Shown: positions 7,474 to 18,773, counted from the first letter of the stretch. The stretch: DNA of 64,000 nucleotides from Microbulbifer variabilis (GCF_020524905.1 NZ_JAIVKI010000005.1:1-64000); one strand, 5' to 3'. The notes: generated from the sequence alone by a model not told the origin. Numbers and translations are program-made.

Positions 7474-8553
7474 ATGAGAAAGATCATCCACTGCGACTGC
7501 GATTGTTTTTACGCTTCGGTCGAAATGCGAGACGATCCCAACCTCCGTGGGCGTCCGCTCGCTGTTGGCGGTAGCAGTGACCGACGCGGAGTGATCTCCA
7601 CCTGCAACTATGAGGCCCGCAGTTACGGTGTTCGCTCCGCCATGCCCACCGCCCAGGCCAAGAAGCTTTGTCCTGATTTGATTGTAGTACCCGGTAACAT
7701 GGCCAAATACCGGGAAGTCAGCCACCAGATTCGCGAGATTTTCCTCGATTACTGTGACGATATTGAGCCACTTTCCTTGGATGAGGCATTTCTTGATGTC
7801 AGTAATAGTGGGCGCTGCCACGGTAGCGCCACTTTGATGGCTGAGGAGATCCGCCAGAGGGTTAGAGAGACCCTTGGTATTACTATCTCCGCCGGAGTTG
7901 CCCCGAATAAATTCCTAGCCAAGATCGCCAGCGACTGGCACAAACCCGATGGGCTTACGGTGATCACCCCCGAGGAGGTTGACCAGTTCGTATTACGTTT
8001 GCCGGTAAATAAGATTCATGGGGTAGGCAGAGTCACAGCAGAGAAAATGCACCGCCAAGGTATCCATACCTGCGCCGACTTGAGGCGCTATTCCCAGGTA
8101 GAGCTAAGTAAAACCTTTGGGAAGTTTGGGCGTCGCCTCTACGAACTGAGCCGTGGTATCGACAATCGCCCGGTGAGTGGAGATGGCTCCCGCAAGAGTG
8201 TCAGTGTGGAGCGCACCTTTAACAAGGATCTCTGTGAATTTAATGACTGGCTGGAAGAGATGACAAGCTTATATATGCGCCTATTGGAGCGCCTGGAAAA
8301 ACTCGGTGATCGCTATGAAATAAATGGTGCCACTATAAAGGTAAAATACGCCGATTTTTCCCAGAGTACTCATGAGCGCAACAGTCGTTCTGGGCGTATT
8401 TCTGAATTTCGTCAATTACTGCAGGAGTGCTGGGATAAACGCTCTAGCCCTATTCGTCTACTAGGCGTGGGCCTAAGACTAACAGACCTACGCGCCGAAC
8501 GCGGCCCATTACAACTCCCTCTCCCACTGCCAGATTTACTGATACATCACTAA
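7474..8553 (+). CDS. dinB: DNA polymerase IV (Y-family translesion polymerase)
   Basis: Pol IV copies past damaged bases during the SOS response. The 359 residues start RKIIHCDCDCFYASVEMRDDP, which holds the first metal-binding Asp and the YASVE motif. PLSLDEAFLDVS carries the catalytic Asp-Glu pair. The helix-hairpin-helix thumb (INKIHGVGRVTAEKMHRQGI) and the little-finger domain (from about 235) follow. I chose the ATG at 7474 because it matches the family N-terminus; the frame upstream has only an ATT. The final DLLIHH lacks a recognisable beta-clamp peptide such as QL-x-L-x-LF, although QLPLPLPDLL is close. A LexA box abuts the start. Confidence 0.96.
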   Translation: MRKIIHCDCDCFYASVEMRDDPNLRGRPLAVGGSSDRRGVISTCNYEARSYGVRSAMPTAQAKKLCPDLIVVPGNMAKYREVSHQIREIFLDYCDDIEPLSLDEAFLDVSNSGRCHGSATLMAEEIRQRVRETLGITISAGVAPNKFLAKIASDWHKPDGLTVITPEEVDQFVLRLPVNKIHGVGRVTAEKMHRQGIHTCADLRRYSQVELSKTFGKFGRRLYELSRGIDNRPVSGDGSRKSVSVERTFNKDLCEFNDWLEEMTSLYMRLLERLEKLGDRYEINGATIKVKYADFSQSTHERNSRSGRISEFRQLLQECWDKRSSPIRLLGVGLRLTDLRAERGPLQLPLPLPDLLIHH

Positions 8554-8985
8554 CCTGGCCACTCCTCAGGCAATTTAATTTTTCACAAATAATTCACTCT
8601 GAACTTTTCAGATCGGTCGTAGTTTCCAACAAGCTAAACATTAATCACGAGCCAGAAAACGCCTTCCTTAATAAAGAAATAATTTGCCAAAATAAAAATT
8701 TTGGCGCCATATTGTTGAAAGGGAAAGACTTAACGCGCCAAACGACCGTTTATCAAGATATGGCGTTACCCGTTACCCTGTGTAAGACCCTGAAGAGCTG
8801 GGCCATCTATACTTCGCAGGCCAAGAGAACTCGGTCTACTCCAAAACCAATAGGAATCCCGCTCGTTCTCAAAGGTGACAAGTTTAATGTTTATACCGAC
8901 TACAATTTTTATGATCAACGACGCATAAACCCAGGTCTAAGCCACCTCTGGCTTGCGGGTTATTTGCGTACGGAGGCACGGCATT
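8554..8985. other. Intergenic region without a supported gene
   Basis: About 430 bases between dinB and the sigma-like gene. A 102-codon frame (8712-9020) runs through it but shows no family likeness and overlaps the next gene. The promoter of the sigma-like gene must lie here. No strong hairpin is visible. Confidence 0.5.
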
Positions 8986-9507
8986 TTGTCTCGCAAGGCT
9001 TTCCAACACTATTCCGATGAGAGACTACTCGACCACTACCGGGAGTCACGTCGGCTTGCTGCTTTTGAGCCACTGTATAACCGGCACAAGGATGCCCTAT
9101 ACCGTTACTGCATCCAGATGGCGCCAACTTCGACTACACAATTATTACAAACACTTTGGCAAAGGGTTATGGAAAACCCTCCTGAGCTCCACGGCCGGCT
9201 ATTTAGAAACTGGCTGTTTATTCAAATCAACAAATCTCTACAGGAGCAAACTGGCAACACCACACAACCTCAGATTTTAGCCGGGGAAAATAAGGTTATC
9301 GAAGCTATTCAGAAACTCCCCAAACTTCAACGCAACGTATTGCTGCTACACATAGAGTGCAAACTCTCCCTGGCTGCAGTAGCAGATATAGAGCGCATAT
9401 CACTGAAAAAATGTCGAGAGTATTACCAATTAGCTCGGCAGCAAATTGAAACCCTAATTTACGGATCTCAAGCACAACCCTGGCAAGTGGAGGCCATTAA
9501 AGAGTGA
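8986..9507 (+). CDS. Sigma-70-family (ECF-like) RNA polymerase sigma factor
   Basis: A small two-domain sigma-like protein of 173 residues. A region-2-like helical part (DERLLDHYRESRRLAAFEPLYNRHKDALYRYC) is followed by a poorly conserved linker and a region-4-like helix-turn-helix (AIQKLPKLQRNVLLLHIECKLSLAAVADI, then KKCREYYQLARQQI). The TTG at 8986 is the best start: GGAGG lies 9 bases upstream and the frame has no nearby ATG; a TTG at 8953 is the other option. Region 2 is diverged, so promoter recognition may be unusual. The next gene starts 13 bases after its stop and encodes a one-helix membrane protein, the usual place for an anti-sigma factor. Confidence 0.75.
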   Translation: MSRKAFQHYSDERLLDHYRESRRLAAFEPLYNRHKDALYRYCIQMAPTSTTQLLQTLWQRVMENPPELHGRLFRNWLFIQINKSLQEQTGNTTQPQILAGENKVIEAIQKLPKLQRNVLLLHIECKLSLAAVADIERISLKKCREYYQLARQQIETLIYGSQAQPWQVEAIKE

Positions 9508-9520
9508 TAGAGGTAGAAGC

Positions 9521-9970
9521 ATGAGTAACTGGGAGCACCAATACCGCGAAGAGGCGTCAGCTTTTACCTCACCGCAACAGTTAGATTGTGAAGTCCTACT
9601 ACAGGCAAAGGGCTATCAGCCGAAAAAGGATATAGGTCGGATGTTATCCGGTACCTCCATGAGTTGCGCTCTAGTGACCGCTTTATTGATGTTGGCCCAT
9701 CCGGCACAGCACCTAGGTGCCAGGACCCCCACAATGACTCAAAATAATGAATTCCAGCTTTCCGCCCAGGAAATAGCCCAGTGGCAACTTCCAGCCCCAG
9801 AGCCCGAAATACAAGATGACCCCTGGCAAACACTACGCAACCAGGTCAGCGCCGAAAACTATGTTGCTCTCTGCCAGGAATGGCGGCAACAACAAAATAA
9901 TATCGCGGAGCAAGGCTTACCCCGCGAACTGCGAAAAGCTGCCCAGAAGCGCTGCCGCATTCTGCCCTAG
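9521..9970 (+). CDS. Single-pass membrane protein, possible anti-sigma factor
   Basis: The 149 residues have a polar N-terminus (1-42), one likely transmembrane segment (MSCALVTALLMLAHPA, about 47-62) and a Gln- and Pro-rich outer part with two Cys. No named family is recognised. Its location 13 bases behind the sigma-like gene and its topology suggest an anti-sigma role; the HxxxCxxC anti-sigma zinc motif is absent. AGGTAGAAGC precedes the ATG. Confidence 0.6.
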   Translation: MSNWEHQYREEASAFTSPQQLDCEVLLQAKGYQPKKDIGRMLSGTSMSCALVTALLMLAHPAQHLGARTPTMTQNNEFQLSAQEIAQWQLPAPEPEIQDDPWQTLRNQVSAENYVALCQEWRQQQNNIAEQGLPRELRKAAQKRCRILP

Positions 9971-10105
9971 CAATAGGAGTTGGAAATTTTCGTGGCTCTT
10001 GCAGGCCCAACAGTGCTCGGGAAGTGTTTAAGCAAAACTGGATGGCTTAGAAAACTGTATGACTTAGAGAGTTATGCCCCTTCGGGATAGTGCATTTGTA
10101 TTGCA

Positions 10106-10675
10106 ATGACCCTGACCATTAACAGAGTTCCCACCGCCCAAAATTTAGTATCAAAAAACACTCTGGCAGTAGCTGGCTTTTACGGTGCCGGCGGCCCTAA
10201 TGCAGGGGACAATCGAACGCTCAACGCCTGGGTCTCGCAAATGGGAGGAACCATGTTCAGCCCAATAGCTAAACGACGAGCAAGACAATATCTTATTCAG
10301 GGGGCTTCACAGGGAAAATTTCTGATATTGATAGGTTACAGCCGGGGTGGGACCTCTGCTATTAAATTAGCAAATGTTCTCGGGCGTCTGGGAGTCTCCC
10401 TGAGCCATCTGGTCATTTTCGATGCGCACAGTGTCTTCGATAACAAAACCTTCACTCTGAGATACAACAACATCAACCAGGCACATAATTTCTTCCAGAG
10501 AAATCCGAGAAGCGCGGGTCAATACGGCTGGTGGGGAATAAACCCTTACTGGGGATGTCCTTTAAAATCAAATTATATTGAAGTACAGCAAATAGATTTT
10601 ACCGGGGACTATTTCAAAAAAGAAATACTGGTTTCTCATCTAAATATCGTGCGTCAATCCCTGACGTCCCTCTGA
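10106..10675 (+). CDS. Alpha/beta-hydrolase-fold protein (lipase/thioesterase-like)
   Basis: A 189-residue compact hydrolase. The nucleophile elbow is LIGYSRGG (S79), followed by the helix TSAIKLANVLGRLGV. The acid is probably D106 in VIFDAH and the base H178 in VSHLNI, giving a full Ser-Asp-His set. GYSRGG is close to the GFSRGA motif of DUF2235/Tle1-type phospholipases and to PGAP1-like lipases. No signal peptide or membrane helix is clear, and no VgrG or immunity gene lies nearby. The ribosome site is weak. Substrate unknown. Confidence 0.7.
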   Translation: MTLTINRVPTAQNLVSKNTLAVAGFYGAGGPNAGDNRTLNAWVSQMGGTMFSPIAKRRARQYLIQGASQGKFLILIGYSRGGTSAIKLANVLGRLGVSLSHLVIFDAHSVFDNKTFTLRYNNINQAHNFFQRNPRSAGQYGWWGINPYWGCPLKSNYIEVQQIDFTGDYFKKEILVSHLNIVRQSLTSL

Positions 10676-10852
10676 AATTTTAAATTCAATCATCCCAGCT
10701 TACTGTTGTCTGAATGATTCGCAGAAATTGGGTCGACATTTCCTCCAGGAGATTCTTGATAAAGATATACCTGTGTATACGGCGTTTCTTCAGAGACTAA
10801 TATCTGTCAAAAGTACCAGAGGTAAAATAACGCTTGGAGCTACCTATCACTA

Positions 10853-10901
10853 ACTAGTTTTTTGGCTATGCCCTTAAAGAAAACACAACCAAAAAAACTA
10901 G
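10853..10901. terminator. Bidirectional terminator between convergent genes
   Basis: ACTAGTTTTTTGG (10853-10865) pairs with CCAAAAAAACTAG (10889-10901) with one extra A, around a 23-base loop. It separates the hydrolase gene from the SDR operon. Confidence 0.6.
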
Positions 10902-10918
10902 CTATTCCTACTCTTTAG

Positions 10919-11695
10919 TTAATAAGCCGATAAACCGCCATCCACCGCCAGTGCCTGCCCTGTAACATAAGTCATTTTCGGGGAGAGCAGCATTAACATG
11001 GCCGCCACCACCTCTTCTGGCTCGCCAAGGCGCTTCATCGGGCAACCCTGAGCGAGAAAGGCCTGAACATCTTCCGCGCTGGCCCCTGGGGCCTCCACAG
11101 AGGTCACCATAGGTGTCAGGCAATAAAAGGGGCATATCGCATTGACTCGAATACCATACTTGGCATTTTCCATTGCCGCAGTTTTGGTCAACCCAATAAC
11201 ACCATGCTTGGCTGCAGCATATGAGGCAATTTTGGGTGCGCCACCCAGTCCGGCCATAGAGGAAACGTTGAGCACCACACCGCCACGATCTTTCATTAGT
11301 GGCAACTGGTGCTTGAGACCAAAAAATACCCCCTTTAAGTTTACGTTGTATTGATGGTCCATCATCGCTTCGTCAGTCTGTTTTAGGGACATCATCGGCG
11401 GAGCGATACCAGCATTATTAACTGCGATATTCAGGCCACCGAATTCAGACTCAGCCAGCTGCACCAGGGCAACACAATCTGCTTCAGAGGAAACATCGCA
11501 GCGTTGAGCGCGCACCTGGATATCATCACTCCCAAGGTCATCGGTGAGTTGCATCAGCCCCTCTTCATTGATATCTCCAAGCACCAACCGCGCTCCGCGA
11601 GATCCCAACTCTTTAGCCAGCAGTTTGCCAAAACCACTGGCCGCGCCGGTAATTAGGGCAATCTGGTTACTGAAATCCAATATTGGATCTTGCAT
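10919..11695 (-). CDS. Short-chain dehydrogenase/reductase, last gene of the acyl-CoA operon
   Basis: A classical SDR of 258 residues. The nucleotide loop is TGAASGFG (16-23), the NNAG motif lies at 93-96, and the catalytic residues are S145/S146, Y159 and K163 (SYAAAKHG). D41 after the second strand (LGDIN) points to NAD(H) rather than NADP(H). It lies one base downstream of the preceding SDR, so the two are translated together. In this operon it could oxidise a 3-hydroxyacyl-CoA or interconvert 4-oxo and 4-hydroxyacyl-CoA; the sequence does not decide. Confidence 0.9.
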   Translation of the reverse strand: MQDPILDFSNQIALITGAASGFGKLLAKELGSRGARLVLGDINEEGLMQLTDDLGSDDIQVRAQRCDVSSEADCVALVQLAESEFGGLNIAVNNAGIAPPMMSLKQTDEAMMDHQYNVNLKGVFFGLKHQLPLMKDRGGVVLNVSSMAGLGGAPKIASYAAAKHGVIGLTKTAAMENAKYGIRVNAICPFYCLTPMVTSVEAPGASAEDVQAFLAQGCPMKRLGEPEEVVAAMLMLLSPKMTYVTGQALAVDGGLSAY

Positions 11696-11696
11696 G

Positions 11697-12473
11697 TTAA
11701 ATTCCCCCGCAAGAAGTCATTCCACCATCTACCACTACACACTCGCCTGTGGTGTAACTGGAAGCGTCGGAAACCAGATAGAGCACTGTCCCCGCCATCT
11801 CTTCCGGTTCAGCGTGGCGGTGCATGGGGATATGGCCAATTGCGGTTTTGTAAATATCCTCATGGGTGAAGAGTGCCCCAGCAAACTTGGTTTTGGTCAG
11901 CCCAGGCAACAGGGCATTAACACGGATATTGAACTGGGCACATTCCTTGGCAAAGGCCTTAGTCATATTGACTACCGCCGCCTTGGTGATAGAGTAAATT
12001 CCCTGGCCCACACCAGGCTGTAAGGCATTGACTGAGGCGGTGTTGACAATCACACCACCACCCTGCTCACGCATCAACTTACCCGCCTCCACAGACATAA
12101 AGAAATAACCGCGAATATTCACCTCAACGGTTTTTTCGAAAGCTGCGAGATCGGTATCTAGAATATGACCAAAGTAAGGATTGGTTGCTGCGTTGTTTAC
12201 CAGGATATCCAATTTTCCGAAGCGCTCGCGGACATCGGAAAACATTCTCTGGATGTCTTCCATATTACCTATATGGCAAGGCACCGCTTCCGCTATACCA
12301 CCGGCATCGATAATTGCATCGGCAACGGCTTGGCAGCCCTCTATTTTTCGGCTGGATACCAGCACATGGGCGCCCTGCTCAGCCAGCAGTTTTGCAATTG
12401 CCTCACCAATACCTCGGCTGGCACCGGTTACCAGGGCAATTTTTCCGGTGAGATCAAAAAGATTCTTTGCCAT
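11697..12473 (-). CDS. Short-chain dehydrogenase/reductase
   Basis: A second classical SDR of 258 residues. TGASRGIG (16-23), NNAA in place of NNAG (93-96), S147, Y160 and K164 (YSITKAAV) are all present. SSRK after strand two supplies basic residues that favour NADP(H), unlike its neighbour. The two SDRs are clearly diverged and are not a recent duplication. The gene lies in the minus-strand operon with the kinase, dehydrogenase and phosphatase. Confidence 0.9.
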   Translation of the reverse strand: MAKNLFDLTGKIALVTGASRGIGEAIAKLLAEQGAHVLVSSRKIEGCQAVADAIIDAGGIAEAVPCHIGNMEDIQRMFSDVRERFGKLDILVNNAATNPYFGHILDTDLAAFEKTVEVNIRGYFFMSVEAGKLMREQGGGVIVNTASVNALQPGVGQGIYSITKAAVVNMTKAFAKECAQFNIRVNALLPGLTKTKFAGALFTHEDIYKTAIGHIPMHRHAEPEEMAGTVLYLVSDASSYTTGECVVVDGGMTSCGGI

Positions 12474-12527
12474 TATTTATCCTTATCACTTTTTCAAATG
12501 CGTAATACATTAAATTGGAATGACCTT

Positions 12528-13583
12528 CTAACCCGCCTTGCTGGCTATGCTCATTGCCGTTTGTGCCAGGGGCGCCACCAAAGCACCGAGGCTCGCGGCA
12601 TTGCGATTGGAGGCATTGCCATCCTGTGCGCGCTTAGCTACACCCTGGACTATCGCCGCCAGGCGGAAAAAACTGAACGCTAAAAAAAAGGGCCAGTGAT
12701 CAATACGCTCGATGCCCATACGCTCACAATACTTGGCCACATAGGCCTGTTCCGAGGGAATACCCAGCGAGGCAATATCCAACCCCAACAGTCCAGACAT
12801 TTTGTCACCCCCAGCAGGCATGCGCATCTGCATACACTGGTAGGCAAGATCCGCAAACGGGTGGCCCAGGGTAGAAAGCTCCCAATCCAGCAGGGCGATC
12901 ACTTTGGGTTCTTTAGGATGGAAAATCATATTGTCGAGGCGGTAGTCACCGTGCACCAGAGCTACCCGACCATCGTCTTTCGGTAGGGCACTACCAAGCC
13001 ATTCAATCAACTCTTCCATCGCCGCAATAGGCTGTGTCTCGGAAGCCCGATATTGCCCCGTCCAGCGCTCCAGCTGCCGCTGAAAATAATTTCCTGGGCG
13101 GCCGTAATCGGATAGCCCCAAAGAATCGATATCGAGACTATGTAAAGCGGCGAGAACCCGATTCATTTCATCGTACATGGCACTGCGCTCAGGATTTTCC
13201 ACTTCGGGAATTGCCGCATTCCAGAAAATTCGCCCCTCACAGTATTCCATCAGGTAAAACATGGAGCCGATCAAATCCCGGTCTTCACATAAATGCACAA
13301 CCTTCGGCACCGGCACATCAGTATTGGCCAATGCAGACATGACGCGGTATTCTCGATCCACAGCATGGGCGGATTTCAACAGTTTTCCCGGCGGCTGCCG
13401 ACGCAGCACGTAGGTATTTAAAGGGGTTTCCAACTTAAAAGTGGGATTGGATTGACCGCCGGAAAATTTACTGACGTTTAGTGGCCCAGAAAAACCTTCA
13501 ACATTTGCGCTGAGGTATTCCTGCAACTTTTCCAGTGGCAAAGCTTCCACTGAGTTACGTGACTCCTTTACGGTTTCAGACAT
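12528..13583 (-). CDS. APH-family kinase, ACAD10/11- and LvaA-like
   Basis: A 351-residue phosphotransferase of the aminoglycoside/choline kinase fold. The catalytic loop is [13 protein letters not shown] and the metal Asp lies in [24 protein letters not shown] is the N-lobe loop and [24 protein letters not shown] carries the Lys and Glu of that lobe. Vertebrate ACAD10 and ACAD11 fuse this kinase type to an acyl-CoA dehydrogenase and act on 4-hydroxyacyl-CoAs; LvaA does so in pseudomonad levulinate use. Here the dehydrogenase is the next gene upstream, overlapping by 8 bases (ATGTCTGA). I chose the ATG at 13583, preceded by GGAGAGGAGC, over a frame extending to 13613. It is unlikely to be a drug-resistance kinase. 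Confidence 0.88.
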   Translation of the reverse strand: MSETVKESRNSVEALPLEKLQEYLSANVEGFSGPLNVSKFSGGQSNPTFKLETPLNTYVLRRQPPGKLLKSAHAVDREYRVMSALANTDVPVPKVVHLCEDRDLIGSMFYLMEYCEGRIFWNAAIPEVENPERSAMYDEMNRVLAALHSLDIDSLGLSDYGRPGNYFQRQLERWTGQYRASETQPIAAMEELIEWLGSALPKDDGRVALVHGDYRLDNMIFHPKEPKVIALLDWELSTLGHPFADLAYQCMQMRMPAGGDKMSGLLGLDIASLGIPSEQAYVAKYCERMGIERIDHWPFFLAFSFFRLAAIVQGVAKRAQDGNASNRNAASLGALVAPLAQTAMSIASKAG

Positions 13584-14808
13584 GCTCCTCTCCCTGTGCA
13601 GTCTCTGCGGCATAACGGGCAGCCAGGTTGCGTCCCAGCTGCATCATATGTACTTGGTCTGGTCCATCGGCTAAACGGATAGTCCGCGCGTAAGCATAGT
13701 GATGGGCCAAGCTATAGTCCTGGCTCAACCCTGCCGCACCGTGAATCTGGATAGCGCGGTCAATCACCTTGCAGGCCATTTGCGGTGCAACAATTTTAAT
13801 CATGGCAATCAGGTCTTTGGCCGCTTTATTGCCAAGCCGATCCATTTGTGCCGCAGCTTTTAAAGTTAATAGGCGCGCCTGCTCAATTTCGCAGGCGGAC
13901 TTGGCAATATCCTCTCGTACAGAGCCCTGTTTGCTCATGGGGCGACCAAACACAATACGGGTTTCCGCACGGCCCGCCATCATTTCCAGGGCGCGTTGGG
14001 CCTGGCCAATTAAACGCATGCAGTGGTGAATTCTGCCTGGTCCCAGTCGCCCCTGGGCAATTTCAAAACCACGCCCTTCTCCGAGAATCAGATTAGACGC
14101 AGGCACCCGAACATTCTCAAAAATCACTTCCGCATGACCTTCCGGGGCATCGTCGTAGCCGAATACCTGCATGGGCCGAATTATTTTTACCCCTGGGGTA
14201 TCAGTGGGAACCAGGATTTGCGACTGCTGGTGGTGCCGATCCGGATTAGTGGGATCGGTCTTGCCCATCACAATCATGACCTTACAGCGCTTATTCATCA
14301 GGCCACTAATATAAAATTTATGGCCATTAATCACATATTCATCGCCATCGCGCACGATAGAAGTTTCGATATTCGTAGCATCGGAGGAGGCCACCTTGGG
14401 TTCGGTCATGGCGAATGCCGAACGAATATTGCCCGCCAATAATGGCCTCAGCCAGGTTTCCCGCTGCGCTTCCGATCCGTACTGGGCCAGCACTTCCATA
14501 TTGCCGGTATCCGGGGCGCTGCAATTAAAAATTTCTGAGGCAAATAAGACCTTGCCCATCTCCTCCGCCAAAGGCGCATATTCCAAGTTGGTAAGGCCGG
14601 CACCATAGCGGGAATCGGGTAAGAATAAATTCCACAGCTCAGCCTCACGGGCCTTTTCTTTTAAGGCCTTCATGATAGGGGGCTCGCCCCAAGGGTCATC
14701 CTGCAACTGCTCTATATAGGAACTCTCAGCGGGATACACATATTCCTGCATAAAGTTTTTGAGCCGTAGCAATAGGCCCTGTACCTTTTCTGAATATTCA
14801 AACTCCAT
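13576..14808 (-). CDS. Acyl-CoA dehydrogenase, ACAD11/LvaC-like
   Basis: A 410-residue FAD-dependent acyl-CoA dehydrogenase. N-terminal helices carry [13 protein letters not shown]; the middle FAD-binding barrel has [19 protein letters not shown]; the C-terminal helical domain has the [34 protein letters not shown] region. The ADGPDQVH stretch, in place of the YEGT of beta-oxidation enzymes, is typical of the ACAD10/11 branch. The paired kinase gene supports the same route: phosphorylation of a 4-hydroxyacyl-CoA, then removal of the phosphate to give an enoyl-CoA. It overlaps the kinase start by 8 bases. Confidence 0.9.
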   Translation of the reverse strand: MEFEYSEKVQGLLLRLKNFMQEYVYPAESSYIEQLQDDPWGEPPIMKALKEKAREAELWNLFLPDSRYGAGLTNLEYAPLAEEMGKVLFASEIFNCSAPDTGNMEVLAQYGSEAQRETWLRPLLAGNIRSAFAMTEPKVASSDATNIETSIVRDGDEYVINGHKFYISGLMNKRCKVMIVMGKTDPTNPDRHHQQSQILVPTDTPGVKIIRPMQVFGYDDAPEGHAEVIFENVRVPASNLILGEGRGFEIAQGRLGPGRIHHCMRLIGQAQRALEMMAGRAETRIVFGRPMSKQGSVREDIAKSACEIEQARLLTLKAAAQMDRLGNKAAKDLIAMIKIVAPQMACKVIDRAIQIHGAAGLSQDYSLAHHYAYARTIRLADGPDQVHMMQLGRNLAARYAAETAQGEEHV

Positions 14809-14843
14809 GTCTTTTCACCTTTAATTGTGCTGTAGGTTTTAAT

Positions 14844-15521
14844 TCAGCTGTAAGTCACGGAAGTGTGGCGCTCATCTCTCTCCAAATGAGGCACGTGGTT
14901 AAAACTGTTTAAGCTCAGCCCCTGCCCTGCGCTAGAGAAAAAACGGGTAGTGCCGGTATTCTGTATCTGCATATTGAGTTTGATTACCGACTCGGCGGGA
15001 CCGCCCAATACCTGCCGCACCATCATGGCAATAGCTCCACCGGAACTGACCACCAGAGTTTTACTGCCTTTGGGGCTATCACTGATTAAATCCAAAACTT
15101 CACGGATGCGGTTTTCGAATGTCTGCCAACTCTCTGCCGGCGCAATTTCCCCTGCGGACCAGGCGAGCATGCCCTGCATTAAAAAACGGTAAAAGTCGGC
15201 ACGGGAAGCATCGGGTTTAGGTGTAGCTGCGGGGTTTTTCTCACTGTAGAGGCGAGCTACTTCAAGGAAGTCGAACTCATTCAATTGGGGAACCACCGTC
15301 AAGTGGCTCTCTAAGTCGATGCCAAGGCCTGCACAGATACCCTCGGTAGTCTGCCGATGACGGCGCAGGCTGCCGCAGAAAATCCGGTCAAACTTCTGGC
15401 CAGTGCCCCGCCAGTATTCTCCCAGCCAACGGGATTGCTGCCAGCCAACATCGGAGAGATTGTCGTAATCATCGGCGCCGAAGGACGCCTGTCCATGGCG
15501 CACCACAATTGATTCGGCCAC
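14844..15521 (-). CDS. Histidine phosphatase family protein
   Basis: A 225-residue phosphoglycerate-mutase-type phosphatase, first gene of the acyl-CoA operon. It starts AESIVVRHGQASFG, with the catalytic His in RHG, and has SLRRHRQTTEGI and a second-His region LVVSSGGAIAMMVRQ in which the usual His (as in VSHGG) reads Ser, so activity is uncertain. The start is GTG at 15521 with GAGG 8 bases upstream. The ribosome site overlaps an inverted repeat in the space shared with the LysR gene. Substrate unknown; removing phosphate from a pathway intermediate is possible. Confidence 0.85.
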   Translation of the reverse strand: MAESIVVRHGQASFGADDYDNLSDVGWQQSRWLGEYWRGTGQKFDRIFCGSLRRHRQTTEGICAGLGIDLESHLTVVPQLNEFDFLEVARLYSEKNPAATPKPDASRADFYRFLMQGMLAWSAGEIAPAESWQTFENRIREVLDLISDSPKGSKTLVVSSGGAIAMMVRQVLGGPAESVIKLNMQIQNTGTTRFFSSAGQGLSLNSFNHVPHLERDERHTSVTYS

Positions 15522-15524
15522 AGC

Positions 15525-15547
15525 GAGTTCCTCTTTTTATGGAACTC
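15525..15547. promoter_or_regulatory. Inverted repeat between the LysR gene and the acyl-CoA operon
   Basis: GAGTTCC (15525-15531) and GGAACTC (15541-15547) flank a 9-base T-rich spacer. It covers the ribosome site of the phosphatase gene and could act as an operator or as a leader hairpin. A further palindrome ATGATCAT (15596-15603) lies close to the LysR start. Neither is a strict T-N11-A LysR box. Confidence 0.4.
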
Positions 15548-15614
15548 CAACCCTAGTCCTCTCGTTTGAATCATCAAAGTTTATTATGCGAATATATGAT
15601 CATTCACACTGATT

Positions 15615-16523
15615 ATGATTGAGACACAGATGCAGCTGCAAAAAATGGATATGAACCTGTTCCTGGTTCTGGAGGCCATTTATAACTCGGGCAACCTCAC
15701 CCGTGCGGCTGAGCAGTTGCATATTACCCAGCCGGCGGTGAGTAATGCCCTGGCACGTCTGCGCCGTACTCTTGACGACCCATTATTTATTCGCGGCCCA
15801 TCCGGCATGACTCCCACTCCTCTTACGGAGTCCATTATGCCCAGGGTGCAGCAGGCCCTTTCCCTACTGGGTACCAGCCTGAATGAACACCGCCAATTCA
15901 ACCCCGCCCTGGCACGCAAAACATTGCGACTATCTATGAACGACATGGCGGAAACCCTATTGCTGCCGCCCCTCTTAGAGCGCCTGGAAAAAGAGGCGCC
16001 GGGTGTGACAGTAGAGTCATTTCATGTCCCTAGGGATCAACTGGCCAAAGAGCTGGCAGCCAATACATTGGATTTCGCCCTGGATATCCCTCTGGCAACA
16101 GCACCCCAGCTACAACAACAACGCCTTCACCAGGACCGCTATCTCTGCATGTTGCGCAATGAGCACCCCTTGGCTGGGGAGTCGAGCCTGATGCTGGAAC
16201 AGTATCTACAACTGGAACATATCCATGTTTCCAGTAGGCGCACAGGTCCTGGGTTGGCGGATATAGCACTGAATAAACTGGGGCGGCGACGCACTATCAA
16301 GCTGCGTGTACAACACTACCAAGTGGCACCTTTAATCGTGTTACGCACGGATTTGGCCCTAACCGTACCAGCGAGTCTGGCCAGTCAGTATTCTGCACGT
16401 CTATTTGAACTGCCGTTCCAAATACCCCTGATGGACTGGCATTTGTTGTGGCACAAAAATCTACAAGAAGATCCCGCCAATCGCTGGCTGCGAGAGCAGC
16501 TTCTGGCGGTTTTGGCTGTGTAA
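15615..16523 (+). CDS. LysR-family transcriptional regulator
   Basis: A 302-residue LTTR. The winged helix-turn-helix (about 13-72) reads NLFLVLEAIYNSGNLTRAAEQLHITQPAVSNALARLRRTLDDPLFIRG; the rest is the two-lobe effector domain of the NodD/PNBP-like group (MNDMAETLLLPPLLERLEKEAPGV). It is divergent from the operon that starts at 15521, so that operon is the likely target; fadH downstream may be another. The start could instead be Met 6 or Met 11. Confidence 0.93.
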   Translation: MIETQMQLQKMDMNLFLVLEAIYNSGNLTRAAEQLHITQPAVSNALARLRRTLDDPLFIRGPSGMTPTPLTESIMPRVQQALSLLGTSLNEHRQFNPALARKTLRLSMNDMAETLLLPPLLERLEKEAPGVTVESFHVPRDQLAKELAANTLDFALDIPLATAPQLQQQRLHQDRYLCMLRNEHPLAGESSLMLEQYLQLEHIHVSSRRTGPGLADIALNKLGRRRTIKLRVQHYQVAPLIVLRTDLALTVPASLASQYSARLFELPFQIPLMDWHLLWHKNLQEDPANRWLREQLLAVLAV

Positions 16524-16570
16524 ATGAGCAGACGAAAATCCCTTTAAAAACAGGCACTTTCGTCAAATGA

Positions 16571-18772
<2,202 letters not shown>

Positions 18773-18773
18773 A

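Noticed and set aside
8712-9020. 102-codon frame upstream of the sigma-like gene
   Set aside because: No family likeness, no ribosome site, and it overlaps the better supported sigma-like gene in another frame.
10106-10675. Type VI secretion phospholipase effector
   Set aside because: The GYSRGG motif is suggestive, but there is no VgrG, PAAR, adaptor or immunity gene nearby.
12528-13583. Aminoglycoside resistance gene
   Set aside because: The fold is shared, but the overlap with an ACAD11-type gene and the sequence context place it in acyl-CoA metabolism.
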